Assembly (NCBI GenBank): GCA_002868945.1
Contig: PKTX01000020.1
Span: 19,724-83,723, forward strand
Source: Desulfobulbaceae bacterium
GTDB lineage: Bacteria; Desulfobacterota; Desulfobulbia; Desulfobulbales; SURF-16
Direction of reading: 5' to 3'
Length of the DNA stretch: 64,000 nucleotides
The stretch's first letter is position 1, and the number at the start of each line of letters is the position of its first letter. The notes below the pieces were generated by a model that saw only the letters and a program-made list of their open reading frames with translations, had not been told where the DNA came from and ran no database searches. Below are positions 17,711-25,472 of the stretch, in pieces. The translations under genes and the position numbers were made by a program.

Positions 17711-19111
17711 CTACTTGAGCTCCTTAATGATTTTCAGCATTTCGTCAATCTCATGCTGAACAGCCGGATCATTGGCCAACATCTCGCTGGCCTTCTGTAA
17801 ATGATAGGTGGCTGGTTTGAACTGGCCCTTGAAGTAGAAGCTGCGGCCAAGGTTGAGATGAGCGAGCCGCTGATCGCCCTGGCGGGAATAGATACCGGCA
17901 ATCTGGAAATAGCCGCCGGCAAAATCAGGCATGGCCCCCACCAGCTGCTTATACAGTTGCAGGGCCCGTTTATCATCACCGCTGGTGGTGAGGCTCACCG
18001 CCAGATTATAGGAGGCGTACCAGTCGCCCGGATCAAGATTCCTGGCCCTGTCAAAAAGTTCCTGGGCCTTCTGCAGACGGCCGCTCTTAAAATAGACAAG
18101 CCCCAGATCGGTAAGCAGAATAGATTTGTCCGGAAAGGCGGCAATAACCTTTTTGAGCTCCTCTTCGGCCAGGGTGTATTGTCCCTGGTCATGATAGGCA
18201 AGGGCAAGGCCATAGGTTGCCATGTGGCGGTCAAATGGCTTGTCGGCGGTGTCTATCTTCTTCTGGTAAAAGGCCTTGAGCTCCTGTGGTTGCTTACTGT
18301 ACGACATTACCCGGCATTTAATGCGTTTAAAGTCGAACTGATCCGTTTCCGGAAAGTGGCCGGGCTCGTTCATGTGGATAAGATCTTCCACATACCCCAT
18401 GCGCAGCTCCGGCTTGGGATGGGTGAGCAGGTATTGCGGCACCTCGCCCATGTGGAGCTGGTTGACCTTGTACATCTTCTTGAGCATGGTGACCATATCC
18501 TTGGGGTCACGACCGGTCTTGATCATATAATTGTAGGCCTTGCGGTCCGCCTCTTCTTCATCCTGACGGGTATAGGCCATGCTCATGGCCGCGCCGGTGG
18601 CCAGACCGCCGGTGACAAGGGCCTGCGACAATGCCCCGCCTCCCAGGGCAATACCGGCCAGCACCAGGGCCAGGGTGGCGGCATTAATCTTGGCGGAATT
18701 GTCGATACGCCCGGCGATGTGACGGCTCACCACATGACCGATCTCATGGGCCAGAACGCTGTGCAGCTCCCCTTCATTATCCATGGTCTCCAGCAGACCG
18801 GAGTGCATGAAAATAAGACCGGACGGCGTGGCAAAGGCATTAAAATCCTTGTTGTTGATGACATAAAAACGATAATCAAAGTATTGATTACCGATGTTCG
18901 TGACAATCTCCTGACCGAGTTTGTTTATATATTGGTTGATATCGGGGTAATCCAACAGGTCAAACTCGCTGCGGATTACCGCCACCATTTTCTGACCATA
19001 CTCCCGCTCCTCCTTAATGGAAAAGGCATGGGCCGGCGCCACGGAGAGCAAATCCCAGCCCAGCAGCAGCAGGATGGAGAGAATTGACATCAGTGATCTG
19101 GCAAATAGCAT
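17711..19111 (-). CDS. M48 metalloprotease with TPR repeats (BepA-like)
   Basis: A 466-aa periplasmic protein. A signal peptide ends at about residue 29 (APAHA|FSIKE). The zinc protease site is AHEIGHVVSRH (HExxH), with the second helix's Glu in DEEEADRKAYNYM. At least three to four TPR units fill residues 290-460. This is the layout of BepA (YfgC), which degrades or assists stalled outer-membrane proteins such as LptD. A strongly hydrophobic Ala/Gly segment (about 150-185) lies after the active site, as in the family. It appears to be a single gene; no SurA/Bam genes are nearby. Confidence 0.9.
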   Translation of the reverse strand: MLFARSLMSILSILLLLGWDLLSVAPAHAFSIKEEREYGQKMVAVIRSEFDLLDYPDINQYINKLGQEIVTNIGNQYFDYRFYVINNKDFNAFATPSGLIFMHSGLLETMDNEGELHSVLAHEIGHVVSRHIAGRIDNSAKINAATLALVLAGIALGGGALSQALVTGGLATGAAMSMAYTRQDEEEADRKAYNYMIKTGRDPKDMVTMLKKMYKVNQLHMGEVPQYLLTHPKPELRMGYVEDLIHMNEPGHFPETDQFDFKRIKCRVMSYSKQPQELKAFYQKKIDTADKPFDRHMATYGLALAYHDQGQYTLAEEELKKVIAAFPDKSILLTDLGLVYFKSGRLQKAQELFDRARNLDPGDWYASYNLAVSLTTSGDDKRALQLYKQLVGAMPDFAGGYFQIAGIYSRQGDQRLAHLNLGRSFYFKGQFKPATYHLQKASEMLANDPAVQHEIDEMLKIIKELK

Positions 19112-19535
19112 AACAGGTAAATAATCTCCTTATTCTTACAAGGAAGCAGCAGGGAGGCGGGCATATGGGGCAGCAGCAGGACAAGAACTTGCCCGCCCCC
19201 AAATCTCAGCAGAGCCGCCCATCCCGCCACGGCCTGGTCTCTGTCCGCAGGTGACCATTGGGCCGACCCCGCATGGGTAAAAAAAATAATATCAAGAAAT
19301 ATCAGAGAGATACATGTTATTATATTTTCACCCTGCCCGACCTCGCCACCAAACAACCTCTTGCCGGACAGACACTACTTATACAGTATCATTTTTTCTT
19401 TACCAGGGAAAAAGGAGGGCGTCGCCTGGTGGACTTCTCCCTCTAAATCATGTATAGCTTGTCTGGTCCATGCCTGATCCGACCCGACCACATCCCGCCA
19501 AACGATAACCCGCCCCTCTGCCGAGCTTCTTTGCC
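19112..19535. promoter_or_regulatory. Divergent promoter region upstream of recN
   Basis: No gene is seen. A possible recN promoter reads TTGCCG at about 19364, a 17-base spacer, then CAGTAT, with the AT-rich palindrome-like ACTTATACAGTAT overlapping it. That could be an operator, but I cannot match it to a known LexA box. The stretch GGACAGACACTA resembles the outer end of family A repeats. Confidence 0.3.
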
Positions 19536-21185
19536 ATGCTACGAGAACTGCACATCGAAAATCTGGCGATCATCAAGGAACTCACCCTGGAGTTCAATCA
19601 GGGCTTCACCGTGCTCACCGGCGAGACCGGCGCCGGCAAATCGATCATTCTCCAGGCCATTGACCTGCTCTCCGGCGGCAAGGCCTCGGCCAAACTGGTG
19701 CGCAGCGGCACGAGCAAGGCCGTGGTTGAGGCCCTCTTTGACATCCGTCCCGACTCTCCATTGCTGGGCATCATTAAAGAACAGGGCATTGATTGTGACG
19801 ACACCCTGATTCTGAAAAGGGTCCTTGCCAATAATGGTCGCAGTAAATTTTATGTCAACGGCAGCATGTCCACCGCCAAGATACTGGCCTCGCTGAGCGA
19901 GTATCTTCTCAGCGTCGCCAGCCAGCACGATCACCAGCAGCTCCTTAAAAACCAGTCCCATCTTGATTTCATTGATGCGGCCGGCAACCTCTTTGGCCAG
20001 CGCCGGCAGGTGGCCGCCCTTTACGAGAGTTGGAGCGCCGCCCGCCAGAAGCTGCACGACCTGCAGCAGAACGAACAGGACAAGGAGCTGCGCAAGGATT
20101 TCCTGCAGTACCAGATCAATGAAATTGACGAGGCCGCCCCCATTGAAGGCGAAGACCAGAGTCTGGAGGAGGAAAAAAACCGCCTGCGCAGCTCAACCGA
20201 ACTGCGTAAACTGGCAGCCGATTCCTTTGACAGACTCTATCCCATCACCGACTCTCTGGCCGTGGTACGCCGCAATCTCGAACAGATAGCCGGCATGGAC
20301 CCCATGGCCGCGGCATTGAGCGAGGCGGTGGCCGAACAGAGCTACCTGCTGGAGGAACAGCGCACTGAAATCCGCAGCTATATGGACGCCATCTCCCACG
20401 ACCCGGCCCGCCTTGATCAGGTAACGGAGCGGCTTGACATCCTTGCCCACCTGAAAAGAAAATATGGCCCAAGCCTGACCGACATCCTCCATTTCCAGAC
20501 TGAGGCCAAGAAAGAGCTGGCATCACTGGAATCGCTGGACCAGGAAATAGCCGCCACAGAGAGCCAGCTGCAGGAGAGCCGCCAGGCCCTGGAAGAGGCC
20601 GGAGCCAGACTGAGCAAGGCCCGGAAACAGTCGGCAAAACAACTTGCCGGCCTGATCACCGACGAGCTGCACTCCCTCTGCCTGGAAAACAGCTGCTTTG
20701 AAATCAGCATCACCCCCCAGGAGCCGAGCCGTAGCGGCATGGACCACGTGGCATTTCTTTTTTCCGCCAATATCGGCGAGACGGTCAAACCCTTATCACA
20801 GGTGGCGTCAGGCGGTGAGCTTTCCCGGCTGCTGCTTGGTCTTAAATGCGTGCTGGCCAAAAACGATCAGGTGGAAACCGTTATTTTCGACGAGGTTGAC
20901 AGCGGTATCAGCGGCCAGGCCGCTGAATCGGTGGGCGCCAAGATCCGCGAACTGGCCGGCCATCACCAGGTGCTCTGCATCACCCATCTCGCCCAGATAG
21001 CAGCCCTGGCCGACGACCACTTTCGGGTGAGCAAGACCATTGAAGGCGAGCGAACCGTCACGTCAATATCCGCCCTGGAAGGCCCTGCCATCCATGATGC
21101 CCTGGCTGCCATGCTCGACGGCACCTCGGTTACAGACAACACCTTGGCCTATGTCCAGCAACTCTTGGAACGCAAATATCAATGA
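19536..21185 (+). CDS. recN: DNA repair protein RecN
   Basis: SMC-like ATPase for double-strand break repair, 549 aa. Walker A is GETGAGKSI (residues 28-36). Coiled-coil arms occupy roughly 150-370. The ABC-type signature QVASGGELSRLLLGLK and Walker B VIFDEVDSGISG lie in the C-terminal head, followed by LCITHLAQIAALAD. The ATG at 19536 begins the typical MLRELHIENLAII. It overlaps the next gene by 4 bases (ATGA), so the two are translationally coupled. Confidence 0.96.
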   Translation: MLRELHIENLAIIKELTLEFNQGFTVLTGETGAGKSIILQAIDLLSGGKASAKLVRSGTSKAVVEALFDIRPDSPLLGIIKEQGIDCDDTLILKRVLANNGRSKFYVNGSMSTAKILASLSEYLLSVASQHDHQQLLKNQSHLDFIDAAGNLFGQRRQVAALYESWSAARQKLHDLQQNEQDKELRKDFLQYQINEIDEAAPIEGEDQSLEEEKNRLRSSTELRKLAADSFDRLYPITDSLAVVRRNLEQIAGMDPMAAALSEAVAEQSYLLEEQRTEIRSYMDAISHDPARLDQVTERLDILAHLKRKYGPSLTDILHFQTEAKKELASLESLDQEIAATESQLQESRQALEEAGARLSKARKQSAKQLAGLITDELHSLCLENSCFEISITPQEPSRSGMDHVAFLFSANIGETVKPLSQVASGGELSRLLLGLKCVLAKNDQVETVIFDEVDSGISGQAAESVGAKIRELAGHHQVLCITHLAQIAALADDHFRVSKTIEGERTVTSISALEGPAIHDALAAMLDGTSVTDNTLAYVQQLLERKYQ

Positions 21186-22186
21186 CCACAGCTCTTGCCC
21201 TCTTTTCCGGCGGCCTTGATTCCCTCCTGGCCTGCCGCGTTATCCAGGCCCAGGATATTACGGTAAAGGCCCTTAAATTTGTCAGCCCTTTTTTTGATTA
21301 CGATCTCCTTGATCGGCGTCAACACTATTGTGCCGACATCAAGGCCAGGTATGACATAGATGTCGAATTGATAGACATCAGTGCAGAGTACCTGGAGATG
21401 CTGGCTGCTCCGGCCCATGGCTACGGCAAGAATTTCAATCCCTGTGTTGACTGCAAAATTCTGCTGGTCGGCAAGGCCAAAGAGCTGATGGCTGCCTATG
21501 GCGCCGACTTTTTGATCACCGGTGAGGTCATCGGCCAGCGCCCCATGTCACAGCGCTCCGATACCCTGCGCATCATTGAACGAGACAGCGGCACGGATGA
21601 GATCCTGCTGCGCCCCCTCTGCAGCCGCTCCCTCAAACCCACCCTGGCGGAAAAAAAAGGACTCATCGACCCGGCCCGCCTGCCCCACTTCAGCGGCCGT
21701 AATCGCACACCGCAGATCGAACTGGCCACAAGCATGGGTATCACCGATTTCCCGTCACCGGCCGGCGGCTGTATCCTCACCGAACCCCTGCGCGCCGCCC
21801 GCATTCGTGCCCTCTACCAGATGGACAGACCGGAACTGCGTACCCCCGACAATATCCGTTTTCTCCTCCAGGGTCGGCAGTTTCAACTCCCATCCGGGGC
21901 CTGGCTGGCCGTTGGCCGCAAAGAGTCGGAAAACAGCAAGCTTGAACGCCTGCAGAAGGAGCAGGACCTGATCATCAAATCCGCCAACCGGCCGGGGCCC
22001 AGCGGCCTGCTGCGCTTCAGCACAGGCCGGGATGATCAGCGTCTGGCAGCGGCCATTGTGGCTGCCTATCTGAAAAAAAACAGCGCGCCCCTGCAGCAGA
22101 TGTGCCTCCTCGACCACCTGGGCCGCCAGGAGACCATAGCCGTCGCTGCCCTTGGCAAGGAGGAGAGCCAGACATTAAGCTGGTAG
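21182..22186 (+). CDS. PP-loop tRNA-thiolation-type enzyme (ThiI/MnmA-like with extra C-terminal domain)
   Basis: A 334-aa protein with an N-terminal PP-loop ATP pyrophosphatase motif (FSGGLDSLLA, residues 8-17), as in ThiI, MnmA and TtcA. Conserved-looking cysteines lie at NPCVDCK (about 84-90) and GGCILTEP (about 197), suiting persulfide or metal chemistry. The C-terminal part (210-330) resembles the domain found in proteins often named 'tRNA(5-methylaminomethyl-2-thiouridylate) methyltransferase-like'. It probably activates a tRNA uridine or another substrate for sulfur insertion. It overlaps recN by 4 bases; the link with DNA repair is unexplained. Confidence 0.7.
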   Translation: MTTALALFSGGLDSLLACRVIQAQDITVKALKFVSPFFDYDLLDRRQHYCADIKARYDIDVELIDISAEYLEMLAAPAHGYGKNFNPCVDCKILLVGKAKELMAAYGADFLITGEVIGQRPMSQRSDTLRIIERDSGTDEILLRPLCSRSLKPTLAEKKGLIDPARLPHFSGRNRTPQIELATSMGITDFPSPAGGCILTEPLRAARIRALYQMDRPELRTPDNIRFLLQGRQFQLPSGAWLAVGRKESENSKLERLQKEQDLIIKSANRPGPSGLLRFSTGRDDQRLAAAIVAAYLKKNSAPLQQMCLLDHLGRQETIAVAALGKEESQTLSW

Positions 22187-22225
22187 CAAAATGCTCTTTT
22201 CTTTGCCTGCCATGCACAGGAAATC

Positions 22226-22255
22226 TTGACAGAGGTGGACAAGATATTCTATTAT
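22226..22255 (+). promoter_or_regulatory. Sigma-70-type promoter of the tRNA-Thr gene
   Basis: TTGACA (22226-22231), an 18-base spacer and TATTAT (22250-22255), about 65 bases upstream of the tRNA. Confidence 0.7.
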
Positions 22256-22319
22256 CGTGCACCCTGCCCCCTCCGCCACAGGCAGACAAGGTGGCTGACA
22301 TATCCAGGCATACCAAAAA

Positions 22320-22395
22320 GCCGATGTAACTCAGTTGGTAGAGTAGCTGATTCGTAATCAGCAAGTCAGCGGTTCGACTCCGCTCATCGGCTCCA
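22320..22395 (+). tRNA. tRNA-Thr (anticodon CGT)
   Basis: A complete cloverleaf: acceptor stem GCCGATG/CATCGGC, D-arm with AGTTGGTAGAG, anticodon stem GCTGA/TCAGC around loop TTCGTAA giving anticodon CGT (reads ACG), T-arm AGCGG-TTCGACT-CCGCT. T is the discriminator base and CCA is encoded. Confidence 0.97.
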
Positions 22396-22462
22396 CCATC
22401 CCCCTGCCATTGTCGCTCCCCGGCCGGCGGCCCCAAAAAGGTGGCGATTCAGCGACTTTTTT

Positions 22463-22491
22463 TTGACAATAGCTTGCTGAAAAAGTAAAGT
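22463..22491 (+). promoter_or_regulatory. Promoter of the GEMM-I riboswitch transcript
   Basis: TTGACA (22463-22468), a 17-base spacer and TAAAGT (22486-22491). The predicted start of RNA is around 22498, exactly where the riboswitch P1 strand begins. Confidence 0.6.
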
Positions 22492-22496
22492 AACAT

Positions 22497-22719
22497 GTAC
22501 TTAAAGCCAAACCTGTTGTGAGGCAGGGACGGAAAGCCACGGGTCTTATGAAGATAAGGTGCTGTCCTTAAACAAGCTTTTTTGTACACGATCACAAGGT
22601 TAAAAAATCAAGGAGCAGCCGGGGTATCAGCCTGCCGCTTTTTTTGAGCATAGCATTCCTTGAGGATCGGTCAAAAAATTCGTTATGGCCAGCCATCAGA
22701 TAGCCGAGTTACCAAGTAC
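22497..22719 (+). ncRNA. GEMM-I (c-di-GMP-I/cGAMP) riboswitch with a long P3 insertion
   Basis: Core GEMM-I pieces are visible: AAAGCCAAACC, a hairpin CCTGTT-GTGA-GGCAGG with a GNRA tetraloop, then GGGACGGAAAGCCACGGGTCT, and much later AGATAGCCGAGTTACC, which fits the conserved 3' part. P1 can form perfectly between GTACTT (22497-22502) and AAGTAC (22714-22719). The P3 region between is about 150 bases longer than usual and contains its own stems, such as GCTGTCCTT with AAGGAGCAGC. The 3' part overlaps the left arm of the terminator, so ligand binding would block termination (an ON switch, inferred). Whether it prefers c-di-GMP or cGAMP is not resolved. Confidence 0.7.
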
Positions 22720-22744
22720 GAGCACTGGTAACCCGGTTTTTTTT
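22704..22744 (+). terminator. Riboswitch-controlled intrinsic terminator
   Basis: Arms CCGAGTTACCA (22704-22714) and TGGTAACCCGG (22726-22736) pair with one mismatch and are followed by eight T. The left arm is shared with the aptamer 3' strand, as expected of a riboswitch expression platform. The next convincing gene starts only at 23053; a 36-codon frame at 22745 has no ribosome-binding site. Confidence 0.8.
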
Positions 22745-22879
22745 ATGAAAAAGGAAGTTTCCTCTCGTCTTTGTTCTGAAAGAAAAAACGTAGCCCGTCA
22801 GCGATGGTGGCCATCCTGCCGCCCTCAAATCGCCGAGGCTGTCGTTCTCATATGAAGCATTTCCGAACAGGCACTATTA

Positions 22880-23023
22880 AAGGGTATCTTGCATAAACAG
22901 GTATTGTGTCCGAAATTGACAGGCATGGAAGATAAAAAGTGGAGCATATCGAGTATATGTGAGCATTTTTATCTTCGTTACGCCGAAAATATCGACCAAA
23001 AGAACACTTAAGCAAGATAGCCT
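22880..23023 (+). repeat. Family A miniature inverted-repeat element
   Basis: Ends AGGGTATCTTGCATAA and ACTTAAGCAAGATAGCCT form terminal inverted repeats. The interior carries GGAAGATAAAAAGTGGAGCATATCGAGTATATGTGAGC and TTTTTATCTTCGTTACGCCGAAAA-type blocks seen in other copies (each block short and diverged). It lies between the riboswitch terminator and the helicase gene, immediately upstream of the helicase ribosome-binding site. Confidence 0.75.
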
Positions 23024-23052
23024 AAATTGTTTTACAGTCCCTTCAAAGGTTT

Positions 23053-24540
23053 ATGAGAAAAAACGCAGCATACACTCGCTCTGTCACGGATCCGCATCTC
23101 GAGATTGCATCCCAGCCCGGTCAGGTCTTTGGCTTGACCATTCACAAGATAAGCCGAACCGCCACCCCCGCACCTGCCAAAAAGAGTGCGTCGAAATCGG
23201 TCAGAAAGAAAACGCCCGCCCCGCCGCCGACCCCAAAGAAAAAAAGACAACCTCTGGAGAACGGCGATTGGGATCTTTCCCAGTTCCAAGTCCCTGAAGA
23301 AAAGGGCCGCAAACGCTTTCACGACTTTGACCTGCCCCTTGAGGTCATGCACGCCATCAGCGATCTCTCCTTCCACTACTGCACGCCCATCCAGGCTGAA
23401 ATACTTGCCCACACCCTACAAGGCAGGGATGCCACGGGCAAGGCCCAGACCGGCACCGGCAAATCAGCCGCCTTTCTCATCAATATCCTGACCACCCTGC
23501 TCACCAAGAGTCCGCCCAAGGGTGCCAAAAACGCAACGCCGCGCAGCCTGATCATCGCCCCCACCCGGGAGCTTGTCATGCAGATCGCCGAAGATGCCGA
23601 GAAACTGGCAGCCTACAGTGATATCCACATTGTGCCGATCTATGGCGGCATGGACTACCAGAAACAACTCGACGATATCCAGGGACAACAGGTGGATATT
23701 GTTGCCGCCACCCCCGGCCGTCTCCTTGATTTTCAGCGCAAGAGACAGATTAATCTCAGCGACGTGGAAATTTTTGTCATTGATGAGGCGGACCGCATGC
23801 TGGACATGGGTTTTATCCCGGATGTCCGCCAAATCGTTCACAGCCTGCCGGACAGGGGACAGCGCCAAACCCTCTTTTTCAGCGCCACCTTGACTCCTGA
23901 GGTAAACCACCTGGCCGACCAGTGGACCAAGGATCCGGCCGTGGTGGAGATAGAAACCGAACACGCCACGGTGGACAGCATTGATCAGCTCGTCTATCTG
24001 GTCACCACTGACGAGAAATTCCCCCTCCTCTACAACCTTATTGTCTCCCAGGATCTTCACAAGGTCATTGTCTTCTGCAATCGCAAGTCAGAGACCAGAG
24101 AACTTACCGACCTCTTCAAGCGCCACAAGATCTCCTGCGGCGTGCTCTCCGGTGATGTTGACCAGAAAAAACGCGTTACCACCCTGAATGATTTCAAGGA
24201 AGGCAAGATCAGAATCCTGGTGGCCACCGATGTTGCCGGTCGCGGCATTCATATTGAAGGCATCAGCCATGTGGTGAATTACAATCTGCCATACGACCCG
24301 GAAGATTATGTGCATCGCATCGGTCGTACCGGCCGCGCCGGCGCCACCGGCACGTCGGTAAGCTTTGCCTGTGAAGAGGATTCCTTTTACTTGCCTGATA
24401 TCGAAGAGTTCATCGGCCGAAAACTTACCTGTATCCATCCCGCTTACGAGCTGTTGGCTGAAGTTCCCAAGTTGCCGCCCCAGAAAAGGCGCCCCCGGCC
24501 CAGCAGTTACAAGGGAAGAAGGAGCCCGCGAAAAAAATAA
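23053..24540 (+). CDS. DEAD-box RNA helicase (RhlE/RhlB-like)
   Basis: A 495-aa ATP-dependent RNA helicase. Residues 1-90 are a Lys/Pro/Ala-rich extension. The core has the Q motif (CTPIQ), [32 protein letters not shown] and, in the second RecA domain, [13 protein letters not shown] and [10 protein letters not shown]. The basic C-terminus ([17 protein letters not shown]) suits RNA binding. AAAGG precedes the ATG. It is followed by a cold-shock gene, a common pairing for RNA unfolding at low temperature. It might be the remote target of the upstream GEMM riboswitch, but a repeat element intervenes. Confidence 0.92.
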   Translation: MRKNAAYTRSVTDPHLEIASQPGQVFGLTIHKISRTATPAPAKKSASKSVRKKTPAPPPTPKKKRQPLENGDWDLSQFQVPEEKGRKRFHDFDLPLEVMHAISDLSFHYCTPIQAEILAHTLQGRDATGKAQTGTGKSAAFLINILTTLLTKSPPKGAKNATPRSLIIAPTRELVMQIAEDAEKLAAYSDIHIVPIYGGMDYQKQLDDIQGQQVDIVAATPGRLLDFQRKRQINLSDVEIFVIDEADRMLDMGFIPDVRQIVHSLPDRGQRQTLFFSATLTPEVNHLADQWTKDPAVVEIETEHATVDSIDQLVYLVTTDEKFPLLYNLIVSQDLHKVIVFCNRKSETRELTDLFKRHKISCGVLSGDVDQKKRVTTLNDFKEGKIRILVATDVAGRGIHIEGISHVVNYNLPYDPEDYVHRIGRTGRAGATGTSVSFACEEDSFYLPDIEEFIGRKLTCIHPAYELLAEVPKLPPQKRRPRPSSYKGRRSPRKK

Positions 24541-24622
24541 TCCGTTATGCTCATCTGAGCTTATGGGAAATGTTATCCCTGATAACCTTTTATTTTTATC
24601 CATCATTCTTAAGGAGGATCTC

Positions 24623-24832
24623 ATGGCGAATCGGCAAATCGGCACTGTGAAGTGGTTCAACGACAGAAAGGGCTTTGGTTTTATTATCCCTGAAAACGGC
24701 GATGATGTCTTTGTCCACTATCGGGCAATCCGCGGTGAGGGGCACCGCACCCTTCTTGAGGGCCAGTCAGTGGAGTTCAATGTCATTGAAAGCCCCAAAG
24801 GCTTGCAGGCAGAGGATGTGGCCATTGTCTAA
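24623..24832 (+). CDS. CspA-family cold-shock protein
   Basis: A 69-aa single OB-fold RNA chaperone. RNP1 reads KGFGFI and RNP2 DVFVHY. AAGGAGGATCTC before the ATG is a near-perfect ribosome-binding site. The 82-base gap after the helicase gene suggests either cotranscription or its own leader. Such proteins melt mRNA secondary structure. Confidence 0.96.
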   Translation: MANRQIGTVKWFNDRKGFGFIIPENGDDVFVHYRAIRGEGHRTLLEGQSVEFNVIESPKGLQAEDVAIV

Positions 24833-24853
24833 GTTTTTTGTGGGAGACAAAAA

Positions 24854-24982
24854 ATGATCGACGTAGAGTGGTGCCACAGCACCCTGCCCGGCCAGATGAA
24901 TCTGCTTGATCTAACCATGGCCAAGTCCAGTCAAGTCACCGGCCCCGGCCATGGGACTGACACCACAGGGTATCTTGATTGA
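24854..24982 (+). CDS. Possible 42-codon ORF ending inside a family A repeat
   Basis: ATG preceded by GGGAGACAAAAA. It encodes MIDVEWCHSTLPG.. and stops in the TATCTTGATTGA end of the repeat at 24967, so it may be the start of a gene truncated by repeat insertion. No family is recognised. Confidence 0.2.
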   Translation: MIDVEWCHSTLPGQMNLLDLTMAKSSQVTGPGHGTDTTGYLD

Positions 24983-25128
24983 ATGAGATTTGTTCGAGTG
25001 TGAGAAACAGAGGAGTAAAGCGCAGCATATCTGCCATATGTAAGCCTTGCTATTTCCGTAACACCGAAAAAATCCTACAGGTAAGCGAGCCTGCAAGACT
25101 CCGAAACCACAATTATTCAAGATAACCT
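24967..25128 (+). repeat. Family A miniature inverted-repeat element
   Basis: Ends AGGGTATCTTGATTGAAT and ATTATTCAAGATAACCT are clear terminal inverted repeats. The interior has TTGTTCGAGTGTGAGAAAC, CAGCATATCTGCCATATGT, a CCGTAACACCGAAAAAATC block and the module GGTAAGCGAGCCTGCAAGACTCCGA. Confidence 0.8.
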
Positions 25129-25137
25129 ACAAAAGAG

Positions 25138-25176
25138 GGCCCGTACTTGCTGAAGCAGCGTACCGGGCCTTTTTTT
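25138..25176 (+). terminator. Intrinsic terminator
   Basis: GGCCCGTAC pairs with GTACCGGGCC (one bulged base), with an inner TGCT/AGCA stem, followed by seven T. It is the first strong terminator after the helicase-csp genes. Confidence 0.8.
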
Positions 25177-25178
25177 GT

Positions 25179-25472
25179 TCTGATCATCAGCTGCTTCAGA
25201 AGACGCTGCGCCCAAAAAACTACCCGGCTGTCGACGATGTCAGAAAATTTGTTGGCCGGCCTGTTACGAAGCATTCTCCTTGTTATTGCGTCATACTCAA
25301 CTTTTTGTGGGTGGCAAGCCGGTAATGTCCTTTAAAAGAGTATCTTGCTATCTTTTCACAAATCCGTTTTATTCCATATTGATAGATTAACTTTATGACT
25401 TGCGGCTATCTTGAAAGATAGGGCAACTGGCAATAGACCTGTCCACTGGTTGGCTGTAACGGAGCAAAATTC
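25179..25472. other. Gene-free leader of the cytochrome operon
   Basis: No gene is seen. It contains a partial family A-like motif (GTATCTTGCTATC, about 25340) and a small hairpin CTATCTT/AAGATAG near 25408. The segment 25340-25400 is AT-rich and may hold the promoter. Confidence 0.3.

Noticed and set aside
22745-22855. 36-codon frame right after the riboswitch terminator as its target gene
   Set aside because: No ribosome-binding site (the ATG abuts the T-tract), no recognisable features; may be a relic only.
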